A DNA stretch of 22,587 bases from Richelia sp. UBA3308 (GTDB taxonomy: Bacteria; Cyanobacteriota; Cyanobacteriia; Cyanobacteriales; Nostocaceae). Below the pieces are notes generated by a model. The model did not search any database. It saw only the letters and a list, made by a program, of their open reading frames with translations, and had not been told where the DNA came from. The DNA lies in contig DESS01000221.1 in the NCBI GenBank assembly GCA_002361335.1, positions 2,682 to 25,268 on the forward strand, given 5' to 3'. A program made the position numbers and the translations under genes. Shown piece by piece: positions 7,763 to 16,290 of this stretch. Within the stretch, counting starts at the first letter, position 1. The number at the start of each line of letters is the position of its first letter.

Positions 7763-8065
7763 TTATTATACTCATGGTTACGCTCATATTATATTCTAAT
7801 ATATTTCGCAAATTTTTCTTAAACTTTGAAGTTTTTCTCGATTAACATTCATAACTAATCCACTATTTAAGATAGATATTTTTACTAAAAATTACATCCA
7901 TGGACAGAGTTGCTCCTATAAATTTTGTTTACTATTTTGAAACAGGAAAAAATATAGCTATATATAGCAATATCAAAATTATGATGAGGTTGTATACTGA
8001 TTGATTTTTGTATATTTATTTTTTGTATATTTAGTTATTATTTTGATACATTTTATAACATCTTG

Positions 8066-8093
8066 AATTTAAAGGAATAAGCACCTTTAAATT
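8066..8093. repeat. Perfect inverted repeat, 10-bp arms
   Basis: AATTTAAAGG (8066-8075) and CCTTTAAATT (8084-8093) are exact reverse complements separated by 8 bases (AATAAGCA). The AT-rich arm ends followed by ATTTATT could act as a weak terminator, or the element may be an operator. No gene is adjacent. Confidence 0.6.
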
Positions 8094-8326
8094 ATTTATT
8101 GCATAAAGGTTGATTTAACCGCCGATTTACATCGAACTTTTAAGACTTTTGTTGAAATTATTATCTGTCGAAGTTAAGACAAACTATTTCATCATTAGAT
8201 CGGTATAATTATCCGGGCTAAACTCCTACCAAAGACTGACGACGAATAAAAATATATTTACCTAAAATAAGTATATAGTTATCAGTGTGTATAATAAGTG
8301 GCATCATTGTCGGATATTTAGCACAT

Positions 8327-8359
8327 AGTCATTTTGATCGATGACTTTCATTTTTTTTT
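8327..8359 (+). terminator. Terminator-like stem-loop with T-run, no gene upstream
   Basis: AGTCAT (8327-8332) pairs with ATGACT (8341-8346) around an 8-base loop, followed after four bases by nine consecutive T (8351-8359). On the plus strand this resembles an intrinsic terminator with a weak stem. No plus-strand gene precedes it in the window since 1794, so if functional it would end a small RNA or block read-through toward the kinase. Confidence 0.4.
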
Positions 8360-8675
8360 CTGAGCAACTTGTTATTTGAATATTAATAGTAGAAAAAATT
8401 ATGGTTATCAGTTATTTTATCAGTTTCAAATGGCTATATTTTATAATAAACAACAAGTCAATATTACGTTGAGGAAATATCAGAATCTCATGGAGTATAA
8501 GTTAGTAGGATAATTATTAATTGAGTGTAAGACTACAAATAATATTATTGAATTAAAAATGTTGAATTAAAATCATAGGATAAACATTCAGATTCATCAA
8601 TAAAAAAAATCAAAATAGGTATCTATAGCACTGACAAATATCTCTAAACAGTTTTTTTATAGCCATATATTTTCT

Positions 8676-8697
8676 ATGATAAATGATATTTATGATA
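8676..8697. promoter_or_regulatory. ATGATA triple repeat upstream of kinase
   Basis: Three direct copies of ATGATA start at 8676, 8683 and 8692, ending 63 bases before the kinase start. They overlap an inverted repeat ATAAAT-GAT-ATTTAT. Closely spaced direct repeats upstream of a signalling gene can be regulator binding sites, but in AT-rich DNA chance is a serious alternative. Confidence 0.25.
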
Positions 8698-8760
8698 GAT
8701 ATGAAAAGATACTTATAAATTAATATGTAATAATCTAAATAGCTTCAGGCGAAAAAAGCA

Positions 8761-10080
8761 ATGGATGATAAACTAAGAATTCTAATTATCGAAGATAATG
8801 AAGTAAATAGAAGAAGCATATACTCCAATTTTATAAATTTTGGTATAAACAAAGAGCAATTAACTTTAGTTGAAAGTCAGAAAGCAATCGATATTTTAAA
8901 GTATGGTTTCTATGACTGTATTTTCTTAGATAATTGCACATCCAATATTGAAAGCTTAAACTTATTAAAAAAACTACGTAGTCGAGAAATTTCTCTTCCT
9001 ATAATAGTTTTAATTAAAAACGGTGATGAAATAATAACAGAAGAATTAATTAATGCAGGGGCTACAGATTATGTACGTAAATCGGCATTAACGCCAGAAA
9101 TTTTAGATTTAGTAATACGAAACGCTATTAGAATTTACCAAATTCAAGCACAATTAACAGTAGCGAATCACCAAGTACAAGAAAATAAACAGTTACTCCT
9201 TAGTAAAAACGAAAAAATTGAACAACAAAAAGAACAAATAGACTTACAAAATTTAAAATTGATTGAAATATTGCGGTTAAAGTCGCAATTTTTAGCAACT
9301 ATATCTCATGAATTGCGAACTCCCATGAATGCAATTATTGGGTTTTCTCAATTCTTGTTACGTCCAAACTGCAGTACACTTTCACACCAGCAAAGGGATA
9401 TAATAGAACGTATCCTTAATAATGGTAAAAATTTATTGATTCTGATAAATGAAATTTTAGATTTTTCTAAGTTACAAGTAGGTAAGTTAGATTTAAAGCC
9501 AGAAATATTTGATTTATCTAAATTGGTAAATGGTACTGTTGCAGAAATGCGTTCTTTCGCAGAAGCAAAAAAGCTTTCCATAACAGTTGATATAAATTTA
9601 CAAAATACTATATTATATAATGATTTCTTACGGGTGCGACAGATTCTAATCAATTTGCTTTCAAATGCGATTAAATTTACTGACACTGGAAAAATTCACA
9701 TAAAAATTACAGAGCTTGCCAAAAATCGCGTTCAGTTAACAGTGGAAGATACAGGAATTGGTATAGCTGCCGATAAGATACCATATATTTTTGAACCTTT
9801 CAGGCAACTTGACCAAGGTATCAATCGTAAATTTGCAGGTACGGGTTTAGGTTTACCTATAGTTAACGCCTTAGTGAATATGATGGGTGGTAAGATTACT
9901 GTTGAAAGTAAATTGGCAACAGGTTCGCTATTTCATGTAGAATTACCCAGGCATGTATCATCTGTCTTAGAGAAAGAAAATACTGAAACCAGTGAAATTT
10001 GTTCGTCGAAAAAATTTGTAAATAATCATAAACAAATAGATTTTAAACGAGAAATCCAATCTAAAAACGAGAAAGAATAA
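8761..10080 (+). CDS. Hybrid response regulator / histidine kinase (REC-HisKA-HATPase)
   Basis: A 439-residue cytosolic protein with no membrane segment. Residues 5-122 are a receiver domain with the acidic pair E11-D12, phospho-acceptor D57 (FLDNC) and conserved K107 (VRKS). A glutamine/lysine-rich coiled coil spans about 127-172. The dimerisation and phosphotransfer domain has H183 in SHELRTP. The ATPase domain has the N-box N302 (NLLSNAIKF), G1 D330-TGIGIA and G2 GTGLGL (360-365). All catalytic residues are present. In this architecture the receiver probably controls the attached kinase, so it would sit inside a phosphorelay downstream of another kinase. The polar tail after about 395 is non-conserved. 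No cognate output regulator is intact in the window; the nearest is the broken LuxR-type gene at 7376-7762. The ATG follows AGG at poor spacing. Confidence 0.92.
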   Translation: MDDKLRILIIEDNEVNRRSIYSNFINFGINKEQLTLVESQKAIDILKYGFYDCIFLDNCTSNIESLNLLKKLRSREISLPIIVLIKNGDEIITEELINAGATDYVRKSALTPEILDLVIRNAIRIYQIQAQLTVANHQVQENKQLLLSKNEKIEQQKEQIDLQNLKLIEILRLKSQFLATISHELRTPMNAIIGFSQFLLRPNCSTLSHQQRDIIERILNNGKNLLILINEILDFSKLQVGKLDLKPEIFDLSKLVNGTVAEMRSFAEAKKLSITVDINLQNTILYNDFLRVRQILINLLSNAIKFTDTGKIHIKITELAKNRVQLTVEDTGIGIAADKIPYIFEPFRQLDQGINRKFAGTGLGLPIVNALVNMMGGKITVESKLATGSLFHVELPRHVSSVLEKENTETSEICSSKKFVNNHKQIDFKREIQSKNEKE

Positions 10081-10343
10081 TACCGTTTGAGGAATTTAGT
10101 GAATATATTGAGCAAACAGAGGAAGAAATTCATCTATTAAATTGTGTTGAAATAATAATTTAAAATTAAGAAAAATATAATGTTTTTATATCTTTGGAAC
10201 GTTTATCATTAAATTTTCCACTCCATCTCCTTATCCCCCGATCCTAAAATAAAAATATTCTATTGTTTTCTAGGGAAAGATGTTCGTAGCGGCGTTTTAT
10301 TGCGATAATTTCCAGAGGAAGCTTGTTAATTGAGAGGTTTTTG

Positions 10344-11924
10344 ATGACACTTAAGCGAATTATTTTAATTATACTAACTATTATAGCAATTTTATTTTCT
10401 AGTTCCTCTTTAATCGCGAGTTGGAAGGAACCTCAATTCCAAAGTGAATTAGAATTGTATCAGACTAATATTGTATTGCGAGCAAGCCAATGGCAACCAA
10501 AAAATGGCGAACGCGAAAATTTAGAAAGTCTGAAAAAAGCCATACTTGGGGCAAAACCTCTTGAAGGGGCACTTAAGCAATATCAACAAGCACGTACATC
10601 AGCCGAAACTAATTTGGAAAAAGTCCAAAATCAATTAGCACAATTAGCATCTAAATCCACTGACATCCCCACCACATCAAAACCTCAGTTAGAAATTACT
10701 CCTACAAACAATGCCTCTTTATCTCCACAACTCAAAACATTAGAGCAAACTACCAATCAACTGCAAAAATTACTCGTTGAGTTAGACTTACGCATAGGAA
10801 TTCTCCAAGCACGTCAAGGTAACAGCGATACAGCTATCGAAACTTGGCAGAATTTACAAAAAAAATCTAGCATCGATCGCGAGCTTGGTAAAACCACTCA
10901 GGTATTAATTGGATTGTGGGATAAATCTCCCCGGGTTTTACAAGATGCTGAATCATTAATTCAACAAAATCTTAAAGGTTGGTTTCGCTATAGTACTTTA
11001 GAAAAAAAATATCAAATCCAGCAAAATTCAGAATCTTTAAATAACCTTAAGATTGTAGAGCAACAAGCAGCAGAAAAAGCCTTATTAAAGTTAACGGCTA
11101 TAGCTACTCTTCCTGCATTAGGAGGTTTTATTGGATTAGCACTGCTAATTTTTATGTTTGGGGAGTGGATAATCAAAAGAAAAGAAGCATTACTAGCTCA
11201 AAATGCTCAGTTATCTTGGACAACTCCCTGGGATGGTGAAACAATTTTACAGGTTTTTGTCCTCGGCTTTTTCTTCATGGGACAACTTATCGTACCCATA
11301 TTTTTACAACTTCTTCCCATTCCTCGCCCAGCACCTAACGTGGGAATCCAAGCATTATACCTTTTGGTTAGCTACATACTTGTAGCATCAGGTTCGCTTT
11401 TGATACTCTATTTATCAATCAAAAAGTTTTTACCCCTTACCGAAGATTGGTTTCGCTTCCGCTGGCGCGATGGCTGGTTGCTTTGGGGAATCGGTGGCTA
11501 TTGCACCGCTATACCTATAGTCGTAATAGTTTCTTTAATCAATCAACAACTTTGGCAAGGGCAAGGTGGTAGCAATCCTCTACTACAAATAGTCTTAAAA
11601 AGTCAAGATAATTTTGCATTATTGATATTTTTCTCCACAGCTGCCATTGCTGCTCCATTATTTGAAGAATTTTTATTTCGTGGATTTTTGCTTCCCTCCC
11701 TAACTCGTTACTTACCAGTATGGGGATCGATACTTGTTTCTAGTTTTTTGTTTGCTGCCGCTCACCTCAGCTTATCAGAAATTCTACCTTTGAGTGCACT
11801 AGGAATCGTACTTGGCGTTGTTTATTCGCGATCGCGCAATCTTCTTGCTCCCATGCTTCTCCACAGTCTTTGGAATAGTGGCACCCTACTGAGTCTATTC
11901 ATCTTAGGTAGTAGTACTAATTGA
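10344..11924 (+). CDS. CPBP-family intramembrane glutamic endopeptidase (CaaX/Abi-like)
   Basis: A 526-residue membrane protein. I chose ATG 10344 because GAGAGG at 10331-10336 is well spaced; an in-frame TTG at 10323 would overlap that site. An N-terminal membrane anchor or signal (about 5-25) precedes a polar, coiled-coil-rich region of about 200 residues (many Q, L, E). Several membrane segments follow from about residue 250. The protease core carries E441-E442xxxR446 (FEEFLFRGF), F470xxxH474 and H507xxxN511 (HSLWN), the three motifs of the CPBP family, which includes Rce1-like CaaX proteases and bacteriocin self-immunity proteins. All motifs are intact. Cyanobacterial members of this long type are of unknown substrate. 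It is preceded by a 263-base gap after the kinase and is probably its own unit. Confidence 0.88.
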   Translation: MTLKRIILIILTIIAILFSSSSLIASWKEPQFQSELELYQTNIVLRASQWQPKNGERENLESLKKAILGAKPLEGALKQYQQARTSAETNLEKVQNQLAQLASKSTDIPTTSKPQLEITPTNNASLSPQLKTLEQTTNQLQKLLVELDLRIGILQARQGNSDTAIETWQNLQKKSSIDRELGKTTQVLIGLWDKSPRVLQDAESLIQQNLKGWFRYSTLEKKYQIQQNSESLNNLKIVEQQAAEKALLKLTAIATLPALGGFIGLALLIFMFGEWIIKRKEALLAQNAQLSWTTPWDGETILQVFVLGFFFMGQLIVPIFLQLLPIPRPAPNVGIQALYLLVSYILVASGSLLILYLSIKKFLPLTEDWFRFRWRDGWLLWGIGGYCTAIPIVVIVSLINQQLWQGQGGSNPLLQIVLKSQDNFALLIFFSTAAIAAPLFEEFLFRGFLLPSLTRYLPVWGSILVSSFLFAAAHLSLSEILPLSALGIVLGVVYSRSRNLLAPMLLHSLWNSGTLLSLFILGSSTN

Positions 11925-11947
11925 CACTTGGTATATACAGTTGTCAA
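11921..11947 (+). terminator. Imperfect palindrome overlapping the protease stop codon
   Basis: TTGACA (11921-11926) pairs with TGTCAA (11942-11947). The inner part is centred on the self-complementary GTATATAC, with a few mismatches between. The stop codon TGA lies inside the left arm. It may serve as a transcript-end hairpin; the following AAAATAC has no T-run, so standard termination is doubtful. Confidence 0.3.
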
Positions 11948-11995
11948 AATACAAAATATCTGCATTAATTATGTGTAATAAATTTCAATTATTAT

Positions 11996-12045
11996 TCACT
12001 ATAGTGAGTGTAGAGAAATTCTTAGCTTTGAGCATTAATGCTCAA
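11996..12045. repeat. Pair of perfect palindromes
   Basis: TCACTATAGTGA (11996-12007) and TTGAGCATTAATGCTCAA (12028-12045) are both exactly self-complementary without a loop and are separated by 20 bases, centre to centre about 35. Loop-less dyads of 12 and 18 bp are the shape of dimeric repressor or restriction-type sites rather than of terminators. Confidence 0.6.
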
Positions 12046-12403
12046 TACAATAGCATTATTAGAGATTATGTTAGATATATAACTGGCTATCCAAGTAAGC
12101 ATATATTTTTTGATTGAGTAGTTTTGCTGATTGTAGGAATGTAGGCTGTTTTCAATTGTTTTAAGATTAAAAACAAATAAGTAGCTAGTCTATATCGGTT
12201 TATATAATTTCAGCGCGAGAAAGCACAATATACTTAACTAACCTTGCCGTAAAGTTTCTACTTGTAATTTTACTTGTAATAGCTTTAGTGGTACTTGAGT
12301 AGTTCTAGCGCTAAAAAAAGTCCGGAATTTATTAAAAAGGACTTGTAAAACTGAATATGATATGTCTAATGGGTGGCAGTAATTCTAATTAATTGTCTTT
12401 TAT

Positions 12404-12422
12404 ATTTCATCTGTCATGAAAT
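12404..12422. repeat. Inverted repeat, 7-bp arms
   Basis: ATTTCAT (12404-12410) and ATGAAAT (12416-12422) are exact reverse complements around CTGTC. It lies about 230 bases before the TM2 gene. Role unknown. Confidence 0.4.
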
Positions 12423-12583
12423 GGCAGAAAACAGGGATATAAAAGTAATAAAAAAATATACAAACAAAAATCATAATATTCTAAATGCAGGCAAAGCCAA
12501 AACATAGTGAAGGCTTGCTTGTGGTATAGGATTATTTAGTCCTTAAAAACAGTAATTTTACGCTTAATGGCAGTAATAAATTA

Positions 12584-12613
12584 TTGACTTATTCTGCTAG
12601 CAAAAAATACGAT
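12584..12613 (+). promoter_or_regulatory. Putative sigma-70-type promoter of the TM2 gene
   Basis: TTGACT (12584-12589) matches five of six -35 consensus bases; TACGAT (12608-12613) matches four of six -10 bases at 18-base spacing. The predicted leader would be about 30 bases and contains the GGAG ribosome site near 12640. The assignment is by pattern only. Confidence 0.4.
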
Positions 12614-12650
12614 ATTCAATTTTATACTTTTATTCTTTAGGAGCAGTAAT

Positions 12651-12926
12651 ATGGCAAAACTCACTCCCTCTCACGCTACCAAGCAATTATTAGCTGGCTA
12701 CTGCGGGATTATTTTCGGAGGCTTAGGTATTCATAAGTTTGTTCTCGGATACGCTCCAGAAGGCTTAATTACCTTGATTATTTCTTTGATAGGCGGTTAC
12801 TTTACCTACGGTTTAACTTTTTTAATTATGCAGCTTGTAGGTTTAATGGAAGGGATGATTTATTTAAATAAATCCCACGACGATTTTATTGAAATCTACT
12901 TTATTAATAAGCAAGGCTGGTTCTAG
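12651..12926 (+). CDS. TM2-domain membrane protein
   Basis: A 91-residue protein with the TM2 pattern: a first hydrophobic segment (LLAGYCGIIFGGLGIHKFVLG, here about 13-33), a short turn rich in glycine with the conserved H-K/R-F element (GIHKF), and a second segment at about 38-68. The C-terminal tail is short and soluble. TM2 proteins are small bacterial and eukaryotic membrane proteins with no agreed biochemical role. GGAG seven bases before ATG 12651 supports the start. It stands alone, followed by two even smaller hydrophobic frames. Confidence 0.88.
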   Translation: MAKLTPSHATKQLLAGYCGIIFGGLGIHKFVLGYAPEGLITLIISLIGGYFTYGLTFLIMQLVGLMEGMIYLNKSHDDFIEIYFINKQGWF

Positions 12927-13070
12927 AAAAATCTGAAGCTTGTAATAACGCTTTTATTTTTGATAAATATTTAGGGTGCGTATTGATTGTAATTTTAATA
13001 TTCGCATTGGGTTATATTTTATTTTAATCGCAAGCTAATTTATCTATTTAATACTAGCTGTTCAATGGTT

Positions 13071-13163
13071 ATGAAATATATAAATCAAAGCATACAGCTA
13101 GGATTTTTACTTTGTTTCGCAATTGCAATATTTTTTTTACTAATTACTAAATTAAGTAAATAA
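13071..13163 (+). CDS. Possible 30-residue single-span membrane protein
   Basis: A short frame that encodes a polar start (MKYINQSIQ), a continuous hydrophobic segment (LGFLLCFAIAIFFLLI) and a basic end (TKLSK), the layout of a small single-pass membrane protein. An in-frame ATG two codons upstream (13065) is an alternative start. No good ribosome site is visible, and AT-rich DNA easily gives hydrophobic codons, so this is tentative. It lies between the TM2 gene and another small membrane frame, all on the plus strand. Confidence 0.3.
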   Translation: MKYINQSIQLGFLLCFAIAIFFLLITKLSK

Positions 13164-13295
13164 ATATTTAATATATCTAATTTATCTTGTTAGAATCTAG
13201 ACATAAATACCTGATATTTGAACAGTGATCTCTAAGATTATCTATTCAATACATCTAAATAGAAAAACATAATATTTTTTATTCTGAGCGGACTG

Positions 13296-13481
13296 ATGTT
13301 AAAACGTAAAAATCTCAGCTTAATAATGCTTACCTGCTTTGGCATGGGTTATTTCTTGGCAATGTCTAGTTTACCAATAAATCCCTTTCTGAAAAGCCAA
13401 GCAGCTTTAATCCCATTTCAATTAAGTATTCTTATCTACTTTAGTTATATGCGTTGGCATCGCCATAAAGAATTTAATTAA
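13296..13481 (+). CDS. Small hydrophobic protein, 61 residues
   Basis: A short protein with a basic N terminus (MLKRKN), a hydrophobic segment at about 8-26, a loop with NPF, a second segment at about 36-50 and a basic tail (RWHRHKEFN). This fits a two-span membrane hairpin with both ends on the cytoplasmic side. I do not recognise the family. GAGCGGA about six bases before ATG 13296 is a fair ribosome site. It is the last frame before the copper ATPase, 160 bases upstream, with a palindrome between them. Confidence 0.5.
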   Translation: MLKRKNLSLIMLTCFGMGYFLAMSSLPINPFLKSQAALIPFQLSILIYFSYMRWHRHKEFN

Positions 13482-13560
13482 AATAATTAAAATTAAGTTA
13501 AATATGTAGTTTTATAAAAGTTCACACCCTAGACATTCTGTCATAATTCCGGATTTCGCT

Positions 13561-13606
13561 TACCCTCGAAGTAGGGGCAAACATAATGTTATGTCCTTAC
13601 AGGGTA
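13561..13606. repeat. Nested inverted repeat upstream of the copper ATPase
   Basis: TACCCT (13561-13566) pairs with AGGGTA (13601-13606). Inside it, ACATAA (13581-13586) pairs with TTATGT (13589-13594), and GTAGGGG and CCTTAC flank these imperfectly. GTAGGGGCAAAC-type palindromes are, from memory, dispersed in Nostocales genomes, so a repeat element is the simplest reading. Its place 36 bases before the ATPase start means it would lie in the promoter or leader, and a metal-responsive operator cannot be excluded. Confidence 0.5.
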
Positions 13607-13641
13607 CATTTTTATTTTGATCGCGAATCCGAACATTTTCC

Positions 13642-16062
13642 ATGCAACTGGCACCTAAAAAAAATCATAGCGACAATCTACCAGCAGCAAAAAGCAAAAT
13701 TACCCTTGATGTGGAGGGTATGAAGTGTGCTGGCTGCGTGAGTGCGGTAGAAAAACAGTTAAACAAATTCCCAGGAGTCAATAATGCCTGTGTGAACCTA
13801 GCTACTGGGGTAGCAGTGGTAGACTCTGAAGAATTTACCATAGATGTTGATGCGTTAGTCGAAGAATTGACGGCGGCTGGATTTCCTAGTAAAGCCCGCA
13901 AACCTTCAGGAGAAACAGATAGCGCCCAAGCTTTAAAAGAAGCTGAAGAAAAAAAGCGTCAGGAAATGCAATCTGCCCAAAGGCAGTTGATAATTGCCAT
14001 ATTTTTGCTATTGCTTTCCGGAATCGGACATTTGGGCAATATTGGCGGCATAATGTTTCCCATATTGCATAATATCTGGTTTCACTTTGGATTAGCCACA
14101 CTAGCAATATTAATACCAGGTCGCTCTATTTTAATAGATGGTTGGTTGGGTTTACGACGAAATGCACCCAACATGAACACTTTAGTGGCTTTAGGAACTT
14201 TAAGTGCATATACTACTAGTGTAGTGGCCTTAGTATTTCCTCAATTTGGTTGGGAATGTTTTTTCGACGAACCCGTGATGATATTGGGGTTTATACTTTT
14301 AGGGCGTACTTTAGAGAAACGAGCTAGAAATCGTGCAGCAGAAGCATTCACAGGATTACTATCACTTAAACCTAGTATTGCACGATTAATAGCCAAACCT
14401 AATGGCGATGATGTTAATTTTAAAACAGCCGAAATAGTAGAAATACCCGCCGAACAAGTGCGTATCGGTGAATGGTTGCAAGTGCTTCCAGGAGACAAGA
14501 TACCCGTTGATGGTGAAGTAGTGGAAGGTAAAACAGCCATTGATGAGTCCATGCTTACCGGAGAATCAGTGCTAGTCCCCAAAAGAGTAGGAGAGACTGT
14601 CAGCGCTGGAACAATTAACCAATCCGGAACAATCGTAATTAAAGCAACTCGTACAGGAGACGATACAACTGCTGCCCAAATTATCAGCTTAGTAGAAACA
14701 GCCCAAACTCGTAAAGCACCAGTCCAGAGATTAGCCGATATCGTAGCTGGTTACTTCACCTACGGCGTGTTAAGTGCTGCTTTACTAACATTTCTATTTT
14801 GGTATTTTATCGGCACTCGCATTTGGCACAATATCCCCATATCAACGGTGGTTACAACTCAAACCCACTCGTCACATCTTTGGGGCTACCTTAATTTGCT
14901 ACCCATTACTGATTACTCCCCAATATTAATTGCGATTAAATTAGCGATCGCTGTGATGGTTGTTGCTTGTCCATGTGCTTTAGGACTTGCTACACCCACA
15001 GCCATTTTAGTCGGAACTGGTATCGGCGCGGAACGAGGTTTATTAATTAAAGGTGGTGATGTTTTAGAAAAGGTACATCAATTAAAAACAATAGTTTTTG
15101 ATAAAACTGGTACCTTAACTACTGGTAATCCTACAGTCACTGATTGTATTGTCATATCAGATAAAATTACGCCTAATTACTTAATAGAGTTAGCAGCAGC
15201 AGTAGAAAGCGGTAGCCAACATCCCATCGCCAAGGCAATTTTAGCATCGGCGAAACAACAAAAATTATCTATTCCGGCAGCCACTGATTTTCATACCGAA
15301 CCAGGATTTGGCGTTTCTGCCGTAGTCAAAAATACCACAATACACCTAGGTAACTGGGAATGGCTAAACTTCAACGGTATTGACATCAACCAAACCATTC
15401 AAAAACAAATTCAAACTTTAGCTAAAGATGGAAAAACAGTAGTTGGTGTAGCCATTGCAGGGGAAATAGCTGGATTAATAGCCGTTCAAGATACTCTCAG
15501 AGAAGATGCCCCTTCAACCGTAGAACAACTTCGTTCCAGAGGTTTGCAAGTCATCTTACTCAGCGGCGATACTCAAGAAGCCACTTTAGCTATAGCCAAA
15601 CAATTGGGATTAGATTCCGATGAAGCCTATTATGGTATCCCCCCCGCCAAAAAAGCAGCACTCATCCAATCGCTGCAAAATACCCATCCAAAATCTCTTG
15701 TCGCCATGGTAGGGGATGGCATCAATGACGCACCAGCTTTATCTAGTGCTGATGTCGGTATTTCCCTACATTCCGCAACCGATGTGGCAATGGAAACAGC
15801 TTCCATTGTATTAATGCGAGATAAATTAAAAGATGTTGTAGAAGCGATCGCCCTTAGTCAGGCTACCTTCAACAAAATCCGTCAAAATTTATTCTGGGCA
15901 TTCGCATACAATATAGTAGGAATTCCTTTAGCTGCTGGTGTATTATTACCGAGCCTCGGCTTTGTTCTCAATCCCGGAAGCGCCGCTGCTTTGATGGCTT
16001 TTAGTTCTGTCAGTGTAGTTACCAACTCTCTTCTTTTAAAAAGATTTACAAGTAATTCCTAA
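13642..16062 (+). CDS. ctaA: Copper-transporting P1B-type ATPase, CtaA-like
   Basis: An 806-residue heavy-metal P-type ATPase that moves Cu(I) across a membrane at the cost of ATP. The N-terminal metal-binding domain (about 18-85) has G26-MKCAGC with C29 and C32. Membrane helices follow, with the CPC ion site C443-P444-C445. The phosphorylated residue is D487 in DKTGT, the HP motif of the nucleotide domain is H527-P (SQHPIA), and the hinge GDGIND has D692. Every key residue is present. Cyanobacteria have two such pumps: CtaA, which brings copper into the cell, and PacS, which delivers it to thylakoids for plastocyanin and cytochrome oxidase. The N terminus (MKCAGCVSAVEKQL, ACVNLATGVAVV, GFPSKAR) and the long insert before CPC resemble CtaA more than PacS. 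This is from memory of the two proteins. No copper chaperone gene is adjacent. Confidence 0.88.
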   Translation: MQLAPKKNHSDNLPAAKSKITLDVEGMKCAGCVSAVEKQLNKFPGVNNACVNLATGVAVVDSEEFTIDVDALVEELTAAGFPSKARKPSGETDSAQALKEAEEKKRQEMQSAQRQLIIAIFLLLLSGIGHLGNIGGIMFPILHNIWFHFGLATLAILIPGRSILIDGWLGLRRNAPNMNTLVALGTLSAYTTSVVALVFPQFGWECFFDEPVMILGFILLGRTLEKRARNRAAEAFTGLLSLKPSIARLIAKPNGDDVNFKTAEIVEIPAEQVRIGEWLQVLPGDKIPVDGEVVEGKTAIDESMLTGESVLVPKRVGETVSAGTINQSGTIVIKATRTGDDTTAAQIISLVETAQTRKAPVQRLADIVAGYFTYGVLSAALLTFLFWYFIGTRIWHNIPISTVVTTQTHSSHLWGYLNLLPITDYSPILIAIKLAIAVMVVACPCALGLATPTAILVGTGIGAERGLLIKGGDVLEKVHQLKTIVFDKTGTLTTGNPTVTDCIVISDKITPNYLIELAAAVESGSQHPIAKAILASAKQQKLSIPAATDFHTEPGFGVSAVVKNTTIHLGNWEWLNFNGIDINQTIQKQIQTLAKDGKTVVGVAIAGEIAGLIAVQDTLREDAPSTVEQLRSRGLQVILLSGDTQEATLAIAKQLGLDSDEAYYGIPPAKKAALIQSLQNTHPKSLVAMVGDGINDAPALSSADVGISLHSATDVAMETASIVLMRDKLKDVVEAIALSQATFNKIRQNLFWAFAYNIVGIPLAAGVLLPSLGFVLNPGSAAALMAFSSVSVVTNSLLLKRFTSNS

Positions 16063-16067
16063 AATCC

Positions 16068-16111
16068 TCCTAAGGAGGTATTATTCACGAGCAAAAATAT
16101 TCGTTTTGCTC
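16068..16111 (+). terminator. Two stem-loops after the copper ATPase
   Basis: CCTCC-TAA-GGAGG begins within a few bases of the stop codon. It is followed by GAGCAAAA (16089-16096) pairing perfectly with TTTTGCTC (16104-16111) around a 7-base loop. No long T-run follows either stem. Tandem stems at this position suggest transcript end formation or stabilisation. Confidence 0.4.
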
Positions 16112-16290
16112 ATCTCAGGTTAAACTAAGTCAGTAGTATAGTGTTACGTTTCTCACTTTACCTAGATTGTTGAAACGTTTCCTCAACCTGCATCAATCTT
16201 CCAGAGTAAAGCATTCAGGTTCTACTCTTGCAATCAAAGTCAATGTTGGAGATAGATAGCAGTTTCTGACCACTGAGTTTAGGTTCGATA

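Larger units (their letters stand above)
7763..8760. other. AT-rich gene-poor gap upstream of the hybrid kinase
   Basis: About 1 kb without a credible open frame on either strand. It holds a perfect 10-bp inverted repeat (8066-8093), a TATAAT-like box at 8204-8209, a terminator-like stem with a T9 run (8327-8359) and three ATGATA copies just before the kinase (8676-8697). The distal part must hold the kinase promoter, which I cannot place confidently. It may also include decayed upstream sequence of the broken response regulator, but no recognisable peptide remains. Confidence 0.5.
11925..12650. other. Non-coding gap with several perfect palindromes
   Basis: About 725 bases between the protease and the TM2 gene without a credible open frame. 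It holds palindromes at 11996-12007, 12028-12045 and 12404-12422, three copies of TGGCAG near 12374, 12422 and 12568, and the putative TM2 promoter near 12584. Nothing else is recognisable. Confidence 0.55.

Noticed and set aside
9348..9686. 112-codon minus-strand frame inside the kinase
   Set aside because: It is antisense to the conserved phosphotransfer and ATPase regions, whose coding sense is certain.
10060..10072. Programmed -1 frameshift site at the end of the kinase
   Set aside because: The A-run in frame is T-AAA-AAC, not a proper slippery heptamer, and no downstream stem is evident.
10323..10343. TTG start of the membrane protease
   Set aside because: The in-frame ATG at 10344 has a good GAGAGG ribosome site, which the TTG start would overlap.
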